NCBI GenBank assembly: GCA_938024995.1
Contig: CALJDU010000013.1
Location: forward strand, 78,494-142,493
Length of the DNA stretch: 64,000 bases
Direction of reading: 5' to 3'
Origin: an uncultured bacterium
Lineage (GTDB): Bacteria > Myxococcota_A > Polyangia > Polyangiales > Houyiibacteriaceae
This document shows positions 28,301-34,992 of this stretch, piece after piece (position 1 is the stretch's first letter; each line of letters begins with the position of its first letter). Both the position numbers and the translations under genes were made by a program. Below the pieces are notes generated by a model. That model ran no database searches, had not been told where the DNA came from, and worked only from the letters and a program-made list of their open reading frames with translations.

Positions 28301-29416
28301 GAGGTACTTCTCGAACGCCGTCTCGGGTGCGCGGAGGCTCTCTTCGTAAAGGATGCCGGTCTCTCGGAGGAGCGCGACCTTCTCGGACGGCTCGAGATCG
28401 TGCGTGAGGCGAACCTCGTACACCCGCGCGAGCTTTCGAGCGTCACCTGCCGCTTCGTAGATCGGGGAGAGCGCCTCGGCAGCGCGGAGGTTGGTCTCGT
28501 CGGACTCGAGGATCTTCTCGAACGCGCGCGCCGCGCGGTCGGGCTTCTCTTTCTTCTCCACCCAGAGCGTGGCGACCTGGAACAAGAGATCGACGCGGTC
28601 TTCGGGCGAGGTCTCTTTGTTGTCGGCCTCGCGCTCGAGCACGCGGATCAGCTCGTCCCACTTACCAGACGCGGCGTAGAACTCTTCGAGCTCGTCCCAT
28701 GCCTTGAGCGCGACGTAGCGTCGCTTGAGCTGCTCGGACGCGCGCCGGTCTCCAGGCTCGAGCTCAAGCAACCGCTTGAAGGCGCGCACCGCGCCGGCGT
28801 CATCACCGATCTTGTCGGCGTAGATCATACCGAGCTTCTGGAGCTGCTTGGTGTCCGGCGACTGCGCCGTGAGCTTCTCGAGAACGGCGGCGAGAGGCTC
28901 CCAGTTGCGCGCGCGCTCGTAGAGGTTGGCGAGGTTGCTGAGCGCGTCGGCGTTGTCTTCGTCGGCCTCGAGCACCTTGGCCCAAAGCGAGATGCAGATG
29001 TCTGGCTTGCGGAGACGCTCGGTCGCGAGCTCGGCCATCTCAACGTAGCGGAGAGGTTGGTCCGCCGGATCGAGGAGGACCGCTTCGCGCTCCATGGTGC
29101 GGATGAGCTTTTCCCAATCGCGGCGCTTCTCGTACATCTCCTTGAGGCGCGTGATGGCCTCGATGTCGCCGGGCTCGATCTCGAGCAACTTCTCGAAGCA
29201 CTTGATCGCCTCGGCTTGGTTGCTCGATCGCTCGATGTACATCGTCCCGGCTTCGCGGAAGAGCTGAACCTTCTGCTCCGGGTCAACAACGATGTCTGCC
29301 TTCGCCAACATCGTTCGGATCACGTCTGACCACCGCTTCTGGGATTCGAACTTCGCGAGCGCTGTATCCAGCTCTGCCAGCTTCGCCGTCTGTTCGTCCG
29401 TCAGTTCTTCCGACAT
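19391..29416 (-). CDS. gltI: Giant cytosolic TPR protein, GltI/AgmK-like
   Basis: This is the largest intact gene in the window: 3,341 residues if started at the ATG at 29416, which has AGGAAGAG upstream (an in-frame GTG at 29443 lacks one). It has no signal peptide or membrane helix. From about residue 10 to 3,080 it is a near-continuous array of TPR-like units, mostly in pairs (AIxxYxxIL-x-DPxxxxAL, then LYxxxxxWxxLxxVL). The last ~260 residues are different: a globular domain ending EEYFRLRELLGITIRV. The size, composition and location beside GltG- and GltE-like genes fit M. xanthus GltI (AgmK), the large cytosolic TPR scaffold of the gliding complex. The spore-coat Nfs machine, as I recall, lacks such a protein. 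The assignment is by architecture and synteny. Confidence 0.75.
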   Translation of the reverse strand: MSEELTDEQTAKLAELDTALAKFESQKRWSDVIRTMLAKADIVVDPEQKVQLFREAGTMYIERSSNQAEAIKCFEKLLEIEPGDIEAITRLKEMYEKRRDWEKLIRTMEREAVLLDPADQPLRYVEMAELATERLRKPDICISLWAKVLEADEDNADALSNLANLYERARNWEPLAAVLEKLTAQSPDTKQLQKLGMIYADKIGDDAGAVRAFKRLLELEPGDRRASEQLKRRYVALKAWDELEEFYAASGKWDELIRVLEREADNKETSPEDRVDLLFQVATLWVEKKEKPDRAARAFEKILESDETNLRAAEALSPIYEAAGDARKLARVYEVRLTHDLEPSEKVALLRETGILYEESLRAPETAFEKYLDAFKLMPTTEVIREDVDRLAEQVEGWSQVVDAHSAAIEATDDIEDSIDLQISFGKVLARVGRVDEAIAQFQEVYEIQDDNPAAIAALGELYRRTERYDELMVIYDRRLELDTDPDSRRVIAYQRAALFQNDIKDANKAITAYQEILGEYGHGEGDAFRALDALYESESRWEDFAGVLERRIELSDSPEEMAAHKFRLGRAKEQHLADPVESIELYREVLTILPEHDGAREALEGLLANPTVGSSAAEILEPIYEGRGEWEKLVRALRVLHDNAADDEQRLRLLTKIGRVHGEQSDDPDAAFNAYAEALRSMPDSEDTLARLELIASEQEKFPQLVTLLGELGAAADNPDLARGLWMKSAMISDTQLDDVDGAVGAYRKVLDQDAGDVEVLSSLEMLFRRTERWSDLVGVLRRRAEQSVDPVEQEELLSQMALITDEYLESPDDAITIHREILELDPTSVRALRGLDDLLMRQERWSDLADNVDRQLELSADPDERIALMLRLASLRESKMDATESAIEIYREVLAEDPENKEGLDALERLSQNPAYQLAIAEVLEPIYQGNGEIKKLIGVHEVQAAAADSVDRKVELFHRIADLHEVALDDPGSAFQTYARALAEDPGSESTQEQLERLKRAIGGAESLAEVYEQQAATVEDPHLAANLHVKAAAIRESIGDHAGAIEHYGHVLTMDAENLEAASALERLYQLDERYDDLASICIKKSAMLHDPDEQKQHLFRAATIYEEVLERPADAVGVYHQILEIDEEDDPALSKLIELHLRAGDWESLLSTYERKADICVDPDEKKRIFLEVGAVYEQELKDNAKAIDTYQRILEIDPTDLTALGRLDVLYQGTTNADELLSVLERQADLASDPNEVISYRYRIAELHRSHDDPERAVDIFRDILDVVPEHQPTLDALETMVSGGVEPVASAGVLEPVYRQSGEWGKLISVLEVQVAHEADPIRQTEILHQVAELYEFQLEQGPQAFDAYARSLPLDNRHSHTLESLERLAEQTNSWPRVTQLYDVEIQRMSEESPDDVVDLALRAAMISEVHVGDVDGAIRRYQLVTQADPGHVQAIESLDRLYESAGRWEDLAEVLQHEIRVAASPDDILDLQFRAGQVYQEHLGNVDGAIDQYREILAAAPEHTRALTALEMLFAQGVKPLQIGEVLEPLYRLNESWGQLLNVHEVQLQHQPDPIERVSMMHRIAEIAEERANEHERAFEWMQRALLEEPSHDHTAMEVERLSNLLNGWPQLANTYADVLENGASVEDKVFVGRKLARVFEEELDDVQGAEHTFRYVIGLSPDEESLGALDRIYEQHGSHNALADILRRRIGATDDPVDQVDLHHRLGVVLEDELGETDAAIQTFQQVLGHLDPEHAPSIRALQNIYTRQENWAELYTSLNQELEVVGGDFQQGDILSKMARLASEQLGDPAKAIELWRRVLDLRGEDPEALNALGNIYASQENWADLVDVLEREVSIVDDEHMRVAVYSDLGSIWYGKLGRDRNALENWERVLDIDPMNTNALFQIAEIYRNGNQHHELVDTLHRVIDVGGETLDHPTLENTYMQLGWLYNEELKQPMDSVDAYNNALRYNPANFQAMDALETIHREEGMWESAIEVMEKRAAALPDPAQRIQQLETIAQIWESQVDNKDAGTKSFQSILEIDPQNANAFAQLESLHTDAMRWEDLIDMYVTRVEEAEDTETRVRLLGKVAKVYEDQLGEPVDAFEALQIAWMEDFSDKETATELERVAGATNKWNELLTAANQALQEVPPEDKETKIAICLHCARWYGQHLGHPEYAIPYYEQILALDPSNVAAMRQMAELYRTTQQWQTLAQVLGRLVEMTDDRDVKAETYVQMGDLSVQHLGIPQQAPQYYQKAIDVAPKNIAALEALERIYGEQGNWDKQLEILSRKVQALEENPDAGIDAQMQVAETYETRIDDPDAAINAYQKVLAEDPQHLPALRGLERLYAKTERWQPLVEVLEAEYEVVETERDRINILTRLAEMWEVQFIKPDKAADRLEQVLEIDPTHDGSLNSLARIYRNTQQWDKLIDTYERHVMATPDRGDKIRIYKELGGVYAAELDEPDRAVDAYLNVLSINEQDIGALDSLTRLYDKRGDHVSALEMMEQLATLVSEPEQQVDLKYRIGRILDEELGDRVSALDNYQMAVDLDPSHLASLEAMRKIQIDSGDWHAAARLIEQEASYTDNPRKVSELLVELGTIYRDRLDEADKSVQVFEAASKQDPDNEDAALPLADTYMAQERFGDAFPLLEMLVKRSTKREPEEQHRLAFMLGNAASEVGDDDAAIKALNRAYQIDSTHLPSLMALAGSYYRAKTWDRAFKFYQMLLVHHRDSLGRDDTVDIFYRLGVIKREQNERRKALNMFDKALEEDAHHKPTLEAVVGLYETQNQWEQVIHFKKQILEVANEEDERFELLDQIGELWKGKVGNTQRAVQAWQDASNIKPDDHVMLHKLLGAYQETKQWEPAIEIIEQVAALDGRDKLKAKYAYTVGVIIRDEMKDPDAAIAKFDEALNYNIDELKAFEAINKIFTAKKDWKGLERAYRKMLQRVIKVGDKKDLEFNLWHTLGIIYRDRQRNLDSAAEAFQMSVNVKPDEPQQHQILAELYSIMPSKVEDAIREHQWLLRRDPYRVDSYHALYKLYFDARAYDKAWCLAATLTYLKKANAEQQQFYSQYKQAGTIRPASRVDRNAWFKDLFHPKEDRYVSKIMELMAPAVHAAKQASDKALNIHRIKPVSTDPSDTSAPTFARTFGFVVQVLNIPIAPRLFLQQQTAGSLTHIVGSNPPAAIVGSTLLSGYQPQDLTYVIGRFLTYYKAEHFIRTMMTSHSELRMVLLAAMRIAGVGPADPSIDQWAAQLQPHLAPAALDGLRSVCRKFVESGGSTDIKAWMQAVELSGMRAGFLMCNELETAVRMVQALPPDFPADLPVQEKLKELVLFSVSEEYFRLRELLGITIRV

Positions 29417-29555
29417 ACCGTCAATCTCTTCCTGTCCGTCCACACAGACGAACGCGGACCCGTACGCTTTCGCGTCGAGTCCGCCACCTCACACTACCGA
29501 TTGCCGAGCCAAGTGGCCCAACGTGTCTTTTGATTTGCTTCGTTGAAGCAGCAGC

Positions 29556-30425
29556 TCACGGGCCTCCGAGCTCGCCGAGACGATCCTGAGCCGCCTTGAT
29601 GTAGTGCGGGGGCGCCTCGCCGCCCGCGACATCGATGAACTTCTTGAGGTAACGCCGCGCCTCTTCTCGGTTGTCCTGACGCGCGTACGTCCAGCCGAGA
29701 GAGAAGAGCGCGTCACGCATGCCCGGAACGATCTCGAGCGCGGAGCGGAACTCCGCGATGGCCTGGGCGTCGTTGCCTTGACCCTCGTAGACCGTGCCCA
29801 GGAGATGGTGAAGGCTCGCGACCTCTTCAGTGCCGGGGATGGCGACCTGAAGTCCGCTCTGCAAGACCTGCGACGCCTGGTCGAGGTAGCCAAGGTCGGC
29901 GTAGAGACGACCGAGTGACGAGTACGCCTCCAAGAAACGCGGGCCGTGCTGACACGCCTCGGTGTAACGCTGGAGCGCCTCTTGCGGCTGGTCCAGCTTC
30001 TCGTGCACCTGCGCGAGCTTGTAGTAGGCCTTGAAGAGATCAGGGTCACGCGAGATGGAACCCTCGAACGCTTCCTTCGCCGCGGGCCAGTCCTCGAGCT
30101 CGATCAAAACGGTGCCGAGCTTCTCGTGATAGCCGGCGATGTCGCCGTTGGCCGAGATGGCGCGGTTGAGATCTTCCTTCGCGCGCTCGAAGGAGCGCAG
30201 CTCCATGTGAACCAACGCCAAGTTGTAGAACGCTTGGTCGTTCGTTCCGTCGATCGCACCAGCACGGTCGAGCGCCTTCTCGGCTTCGACGAAACGCTTT
30301 TGCTGCGCGAGGAGCACGCCCTCATTCATTTGGTTCAACGATTCGACGCGTGCGCGCGAACAATCTCCACCCGTTACCGAGAGGAACATCGCGAGGCCGA
30401 CGAGCGTCGTTAACAGTCGCTTCAT
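29556..30425 (-). CDS. Exported TPR protein, probable member of the Glt-like machine
   Basis: The ATG at 30425 has GGAG five bases upstream; the frame also opens earlier but without a ribosome site. The 289-residue product begins with a signal peptide (MKRLLTTLVGLAMFLSV) ending TGGDC; the Asp before Cys makes this a poor lipobox, so lipidation is uncertain. Six or seven TPR units fill residues 30-285. It is 139 bases upstream of the giant TPR gene and likely shares its promoter. The exported location means it cannot be a cytosolic partner; it may link the periplasmic part of the complex. A GltE-like or PilF-like role are alternatives. Confidence 0.7.
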   Translation of the reverse strand: MKRLLTTLVGLAMFLSVTGGDCSRARVESLNQMNEGVLLAQQKRFVEAEKALDRAGAIDGTNDQAFYNLALVHMELRSFERAKEDLNRAISANGDIAGYHEKLGTVLIELEDWPAAKEAFEGSISRDPDLFKAYYKLAQVHEKLDQPQEALQRYTEACQHGPRFLEAYSSLGRLYADLGYLDQASQVLQSGLQVAIPGTEEVASLHHLLGTVYEGQGNDAQAIAEFRSALEIVPGMRDALFSLGWTYARQDNREEARRYLKKFIDVAGGEAPPHYIKAAQDRLGELGGP

Positions 30426-30467
30426 GGGTTCTCCAAGGGGGCGAAGAAGGGATGCCCCGCGGGCCGG

Positions 30468-30497
30468 ATAGTAATGGACAAGCCATCGATTTCTCAA
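30468..30497 (-). promoter_or_regulatory. Predicted sigma-70-type promoter of the small TPR and GltI-like genes
   Basis: On the minus strand: TTGAGA, an 18-base spacer, then TACTAT, about 40 bases upstream of the ATG at 30425. This gives a short 5' leader. Confidence 0.4.
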
Positions 30498-30753
30498 CAC
30501 GTTCTCGCGATCGAGACCGGTTCGTAGGAGATTCGCCCGCTGGGCCGAAAAGCGTTGCCTGGAGGCATCGGTCCTCAGGTCGCGCTCCTCGCCGGTGATC
30601 GACAGCTCGTGACCTCGCTCAAGCGGAGCGGTGGGACGAAGCCGTCATCAACCTGGGATGCGATCGAGCCGCGATCGATCCCCAAGGTCATCACGAAAAG
30701 GTGTCGACGAATGACGGGCGAGCATGACCATCTTTCGCCGCGGATGGGTTAAA
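30498..30753. other. Intergenic stretch without a supported gene
   Basis: This lies between the GltI-unit promoter and the terminator of the GltG-like gene. Short open frames here have no codon or domain support. I see no RNA gene. Confidence 0.5.
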
Positions 30754-30788
30754 CGAAAAAGAGCCGGCGCGAACGCCAGCCCTTTTTC
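30754..30788 (-). terminator. Rho-independent terminator after the GltG-like gene
   Basis: On the minus strand a 9-bp stem (GGGCTGGCG / CGCCGGCTC, two wobble pairs) with a TTCG loop is followed by a T-run. An A-run precedes it, so it could also act on the plus strand. It lies 27 bases after the GltG-like stop and separates that unit from the TPR/GltI unit. Confidence 0.85.
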
Positions 30789-30814
30789 TGATTGAGTCTG
30801 ATTCAGCCAGCTCG

Positions 30815-32794
30815 CTAGCCGCCGGCTGCGGTCAGCATGAACGGGTAGTTGACGATAACGATGCCGCCGCCGTCCGGAGACGGGAACGTCCATCGACGCA
30901 CGGCACCCGCGATGCACCGCTCGACGCGCTGGTTTCGTAGCGTCGAACTCGCGACCATGGAGGTCTGAACCGAGCCCGTTGGCGAGATGATGAAGCGCAC
31001 CGTCACACGACCCTCAAGGTCGGGACGTGAGTTTAGCTCCTGCTCATAGCAGAACCGGACCTCGTTGATGTGACGCCGGATGACGCGGCGGATGACCTCC
31101 TTGGAGAGCGACCCGCGAACATCGGCGCGGCCCGAACGGATTCGGGGAACACGCGCTGAGCGACCTCGAAAGCCACCGGCACCACGACCGTAGCCGTTTC
31201 CGTTACCGCCGCCTCCACCGTGACCGATGGTGCCGAGGTTGCCGAGACCAATGGTGCCCTCGCCTGTGCCTCCGCCACCACGACCGGTGCCGCGGAGACC
31301 GAGACCGCCGAAGCCGAAGTTCTCTCCGATTTGGTCACCCATCAACGCGCCGAGCGCGCTCATCGGATCGCTACCGAGAGCCGTTGCCTGACCGAATGGT
31401 GACGTCGGTGAGTTGAACGAGCCCGTCATCGACTGAAGGGTTCCAAGAATACCTGCGGTCCGTGCTTGGTCGCGGGCCTCTTCACGAGCCATGTGCTGGT
31501 CTTGGTTGTCCTCGGGACCCTGAATCGCGTAGCGATTGTTGGTCTTCTTGGACTCCTTCTTACCCATCTGGCCTTCTTCGCCCTTGTGGCGCTTGCCCTT
31601 GCCCCCCTCGGTGTCCTGGGACTCGTCGTCCTGGAGCCACTCCGGAGTCTCTTCTTCCTCAGTCGCCGGAGGCTCCATGAGGTACTTCACGAGACGTGAG
31701 TCTTGGTTGAGGAGATCGAGCGAGAGCGACGCAGGACGCGGCGGCAAGAAGTAGAACGTCAGCAGCAAGATGCTGTGAAGCAGAAGCGAGCCGCCGATGT
31801 AGACGAAGGGCTTCCAGTCCATGGAGAAGCCGCCGCCGACCTTCTTGCCGGCGTTGACCGGCTTCACGATGAACGTAAAGCCGCGGTACTGGACCTTGGC
31901 CGACGCGCCGTGCGGAAGCGGGTATTGCTGGGCACCTGACATCGCGGACGACGCCTGAAGCTGAAGCCCCTCAAGCTGGGTCGAGTGACCATCTTGTGTG
32001 GTGACGACGCCCGTCGCTCCGTTTGGAACGGTGACCGCGACACCACCACCGGTGTCCACACAGACCGGGTAGCGATCGGTTCCGATGACGTCGGAGCCCA
32101 TCAGGTAGTCAACGTCGTTGCCCTTCCCGCCACCTTCGCCGCAGAAGAAGCTACGCGGGGGAGACATGTGCTCGACGTGCAGGACCGACTTATCGCCCCA
32201 CATGATCGTCACCTCGACCGCGGAGTCGGTGCTCTCGACCTCGTGCGCGGAGACCGGAGGACCGTTGGCGGCGAAGCTGTAAGCGACCGACTCGGGATCG
32301 ATGTCCGCGCCGTGACCGTGTCCACCATGGTGCGCCACCGGAGCGGGCGCAGGCGCAGCGAACGGGTTCGGCATTGCGGCGGGCGCGGCGAACGGGTTCG
32401 GCGCAGCAACGGCAGCCGCGACGGGAGCCGCCACCGGTGAGCGCTGGTCGGCGATCATGGTGGGGTCTTCGTCGCTCACGCCGGCGCTCCCGATCTCGAC
32501 CACCACGCGGGTGTCACCGAGAAGGATCTCGTCGCCGTTCTGAAGGCGACACTTGTTCACCTTCTTCCCGTTGACGATGGTGCCCGACGCAGAGCCGAGA
32601 TCGATGATGTCGATCTCGTCCGCATCCGTCACCTCAATGACGGCGTGCATCCGCGAGACCTTGTCATCATCGATGCGCAAGTGGCTGGACCCCAGCTTGC
32701 CGACCTTGATGATGTCCTGGGTCAGCTGCTCAGTGCGGACGAGCTCGTCGCCTGAGTAGACCTTGAACGTTATCGGAATGTTTACGTTGCTCAC
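30815..32794 (-). CDS. gltG: GltG/PglI-like trans-inner-membrane protein: FHA, one TM helix, TonB-like AgmX/PglI C-terminal domain
   Basis: The 659-residue protein has an N-terminal FHA domain (residues ~10-105) with VGKLGSSHLRI, VSRMHAVIEV and GTIVNG, all expected phosphothreonine-binding positions. An Ala/Pro linker (NPFAAPAP repeats), a second cytosolic beta-rich region, and a single membrane helix at about 324-349 follow. A charged stretch, a long Gly-rich segment and a periplasmic C-terminal domain (~560-655) complete it. The last has the AgmX/PglI pattern: RRHINEVRFCYE, LEGRVTVRF, VERCI, RRWTFPSP and VNYPF. In M. xanthus GltG spans the inner membrane and contacts the outer-membrane complex through such domains. 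The gene follows an 82-residue exported protein gene by 36 bases. Confidence 0.85.
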   Translation of the reverse strand: MSNVNIPITFKVYSGDELVRTEQLTQDIIKVGKLGSSHLRIDDDKVSRMHAVIEVTDADEIDIIDLGSASGTIVNGKKVNKCRLQNGDEILLGDTRVVVEIGSAGVSDEDPTMIADQRSPVAAPVAAAVAAPNPFAAPAAMPNPFAAPAPAPVAHHGGHGHGADIDPESVAYSFAANGPPVSAHEVESTDSAVEVTIMWGDKSVLHVEHMSPPRSFFCGEGGGKGNDVDYLMGSDVIGTDRYPVCVDTGGGVAVTVPNGATGVVTTQDGHSTQLEGLQLQASSAMSGAQQYPLPHGASAKVQYRGFTFIVKPVNAGKKVGGGFSMDWKPFVYIGGSLLLHSILLLTFYFLPPRPASLSLDLLNQDSRLVKYLMEPPATEEEETPEWLQDDESQDTEGGKGKRHKGEEGQMGKKESKKTNNRYAIQGPEDNQDQHMAREEARDQARTAGILGTLQSMTGSFNSPTSPFGQATALGSDPMSALGALMGDQIGENFGFGGLGLRGTGRGGGGTGEGTIGLGNLGTIGHGGGGGNGNGYGRGAGGFRGRSARVPRIRSGRADVRGSLSKEVIRRVIRRHINEVRFCYEQELNSRPDLEGRVTVRFIISPTGSVQTSMVASSTLRNQRVERCIAGAVRRWTFPSPDGGGIVIVNYPFMLTAAGG

Positions 32795-32830
32795 ATTGCC
32801 TCCGCGCTCGCGCGCAGTCTCACTCGAGAC

Positions 32831-33079
32831 CTAGAGATCCTCGACCGACTTCAGCATCTCAGGAATGAAGTGCTCCCGGATACGAATCAAAGACGTCCGC
32901 GCACCACGGCGACGAACATTCAAGAGCTCACCATCGGGGCGGACGAGGTCACCCGAGACGAGATCATCTTCGAAGTCATAGGTCGTTGCGTCGTCATCTT
33001 GCGCCATGACCTCTCCGCCCACGAAGAGCGTGGAGAGAGCGATGGCAAACGCGATTCCGTATTTCTTAAACAGCATCAT
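32831..33079 (-). CDS. Small exported protein next to gltG; GltF-like candidate
   Basis: The 82-residue protein begins MMLFKKYGIAFAIALSTLFV and has a signal peptide cut after VMAQ. The mature part (about 55 residues) is acidic then basic: TTYDFEDDLVSGDLVRPDGE followed by RRRGARTSLIRIREHFIPEML. I recall short proteins with this FEDD...GDLVRPDGE...SLIRIR...PEML pattern as widespread in Myxococcota, next to motility or Glt genes. It is 36 bases upstream of gltG in one transcript. In M. xanthus the gene between gltE and gltG is gltF, so this position fits GltF, but I cannot confirm it by sequence. It should act in the periplasm. Confidence 0.7.
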   Translation of the reverse strand: MMLFKKYGIAFAIALSTLFVGGEVMAQDDDATTYDFEDDLVSGDLVRPDGELLNVRRRGARTSLIRIREHFIPEMLKSVEDL

Positions 33080-33177
33080 GATTCTTGAACCGATTCATGC
33101 GGATGACCTCCGCTCGGGTTTCGCGACCTCCCGCCACGGGAGAACGCACCGAATACACATGTCTTTTCGGCGAGCGG

Positions 33178-33206
33178 AGATTACCTCCCCTCCTTATCGA
33201 ATTCAA
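33178..33206 (-). promoter_or_regulatory. Predicted promoter of the 82-residue protein and gltG
   Basis: On the minus strand: TTGAAT, a 17-base spacer, then TAATCT, about 100 bases before the ATG at 33079. It is moderately convincing. Confidence 0.35.
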
Positions 33207-33515
33207 TCACTGACTCGAACCCGATGGACGCGGAGAAACCCCCGTGCCCACAACGTATGCACCGTCACCTTTGCGGTTTTCTGACTTCTAAGGCTCCGAC
33301 ACCCGAGGTCTGGGGAAGTTCCCACGGGAAAAGAAAGTAGGTGCCTGGGTTAGGCGAGCCGGGCGGGTACCGGACGATCCCGCTCGGAGCGCTCACGTGC
33401 GAGGAGCACGTCATCTAACGCCAGCGATCTCCCCACACGTCAGGATCCGCGAATCGCGTTCACAACGGTCCGCCGCCAGCATGAGCATCGGGTGGTCTTT
33501 CCGATACAAGACGGA
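33207..33515. other. Intergenic stretch without a supported gene
   Basis: This separates the gltG promoter from the gltE terminator. I see no open frame with coding features, no tRNA-like fold and no riboswitch motif. Confidence 0.5.
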
Positions 33516-33550
33516 AATGAAAAACGGCGACCATCGGTCGCCGTTTTTCT
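33516..33550 (-). terminator. Strong bidirectional terminator after gltE
   Basis: ACGGCGACC and GGTCGCCGT form a perfect 9-bp stem with a three-base loop, flanked by A-runs on one side and T-runs on the other. It lies about 20 bases after the gltE stop, ending the gltC-gltD-gltE transcript. Confidence 0.9.
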
Positions 33551-33567
33551 GTGAGCTCAGTAGCCAA

Positions 33568-34992
33568 TCACTCCGGCGCGGGCGCCGGCTGCTCTTGTTG
33601 TTGTTGCTGCTGTTGCTGCGCTTCCTGGCGCTCCATCTCGGCCTGCATGCGCTCGGCTTCCGCCTGCATCGCTTCACCCTCGCGAACCGCGGCGATGGTC
33701 TGCTCAATGAGCTGAATCCGACCGGGGCGGCACGTGTTGCTGCGACGACGACGACGCTGACGCTCGGTCAGCTCGCGGCACCGCGCGGACACGGCTTCGC
33801 GTGCTTCCGCGTAGCGAGGCTCCGCGGACGCGCGCTGCATGAACTGCTCGTAGAAACCCTTCGCCCGCTCGAGCTCCGGAATCGAACCACTCATGTAGTC
33901 GTGGAAGAGAAGACCAAGGTTGAAGTACGCCTCCGGACGCTGACCGTTCAACTGGACCGCGCGCTCGTACTGCGCTTGCGCCTGATCGAACTGCTCAAGG
34001 CCTCGATGCGCCGCGCCGAGCCCGACGATAGCCTCGTAGCTGTCTGCGCGAAGCGCCGACGCACGAGTGAATGCGCGCTGCGCATCGGCGTAGCCGCGGA
34101 ACGAGAGCGTGATCTGCCCAAAGTTCATCTGCGCCTCGAACATCGAGTCGTCGAGCGTGATCGCCTTCTCGAAGTACTTGAGCGCTTCGATAACGTCGCC
34201 CTTGCGGATCTTGATGAGGCCCCAGGTGTTGTAGATGGGCGCGTACTCACGGTCGATGAGCTGCGCCTGTCGGCACACGACCTCGGCGAGGTCGAACGAC
34301 GCCGCGTTACCGCGCACTCCGCGACCATAGTAGAGGAGCGCCATCTGGTTGAACGCCGGCAGGTAGCTGGAGTCGATGGCGAGCGCACGACGCAAGTTGC
34401 TGAGCGCTTCCGCTTCCTGCGCACCGCCCGCGCGACGCTGAAGAATCGCGAGGTTGGTGTAGCCAGTGGTGCACTGGGGATCGTCACGAATCGACCGTGT
34501 GAACTCGGAGCGCGCCTGCTGCGCGTTGCCCGACTCCATCGCCATCATTCCGAGCGCGACGCGTGCTTCGCAAAGCTTGTCGTTCGCTTGAAGCGCCTGG
34601 TTGTAGTAGCGGCGCGCCTTGTCTTGATCTTCACATCGCTCGGCGGTCAGACCGGCCATGTAGTGCGCCTCGGCGAACGAACGCTGCGCGTCGATCGCTT
34701 CATCGAACTTCTCGATGACCTCTTCGCAGCGCGCCGGGTTCCAGCCCTGCTCTTCGTACGAGTTGAAGGAGGTGAGCCCGTCTTCCCAGTGGTTGTGCGC
34801 GGCCGCGGAAACGGCGGCGCCCGAACCGGTGACGATGGCTTCGCCGCCGGCACCGGTCGCGACTTCGCCGCCACCTTCACCGCCGCCGCCACCGCTGCTC
34901 GAGCTGCTGCCACCACAACCGATCGCGGAGAGCGAGGTCAGGCTGACCACGAGGGACAGGCAAAGGAGTTCAAACGTGTTGATGCGGATCAC
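33568..34992 (-). CDS. gltE: GltE-like TPR lipoprotein
   Basis: The 474-residue product starts at a GTG whose bases overlap the gltD stop (GTGA). A signal peptide ends in a lipobox (SAIGC, Cys26), followed by a Ser/Gly-rich linker and about eight TPR units (residues ~85-400). The C-terminal tail is Gln/Glu-rich, with a long run of Gln. The size and design match the outer-membrane TPR lipoprotein GltE (AglT) of the M. xanthus gliding complex and NfsE of the spore-coat machine. It should sit on the inner leaflet of the outer membrane and bind GltD- and GltC-like partners. It is third in a gltC-gltD-gltE transcript. Confidence 0.8.
   Translation of the reverse strand: MIRINTFELLCLSLVVSLTSLSAIGCGGSSSSSGGGGGEGGGEVATGAGGEAIVTGSGAAVSAAAHNHWEDGLTSFNSYEEQGWNPARCEEVIEKFDEAIDAQRSFAEAHYMAGLTAERCEDQDKARRYYNQALQANDKLCEARVALGMMAMESGNAQQARSEFTRSIRDDPQCTTGYTNLAILQRRAGGAQEAEALSNLRRALAIDSSYLPAFNQMALLYYGRGVRGNAASFDLAEVVCRQAQLIDREYAPIYNTWGLIKIRKGDVIEALKYFEKAITLDDSMFEAQMNFGQITLSFRGYADAQRAFTRASALRADSYEAIVGLGAAHRGLEQFDQAQAQYERAVQLNGQRPEAYFNLGLLFHDYMSGSIPELERAKGFYEQFMQRASAEPRYAEAREAVSARCRELTERQRRRRRSNTCRPGRIQLIEQTIAAVREGEAMQAEAERMQAEMERQEAQQQQQQQQEQPAPAPE

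Noticed and set aside
33080..33515. A riboswitch or small RNA upstream of the 82-residue protein gene
   Set aside because: No conserved core such as that of cyclic-di-GMP riboswitches was found, and no terminator pairs with the promoter here.
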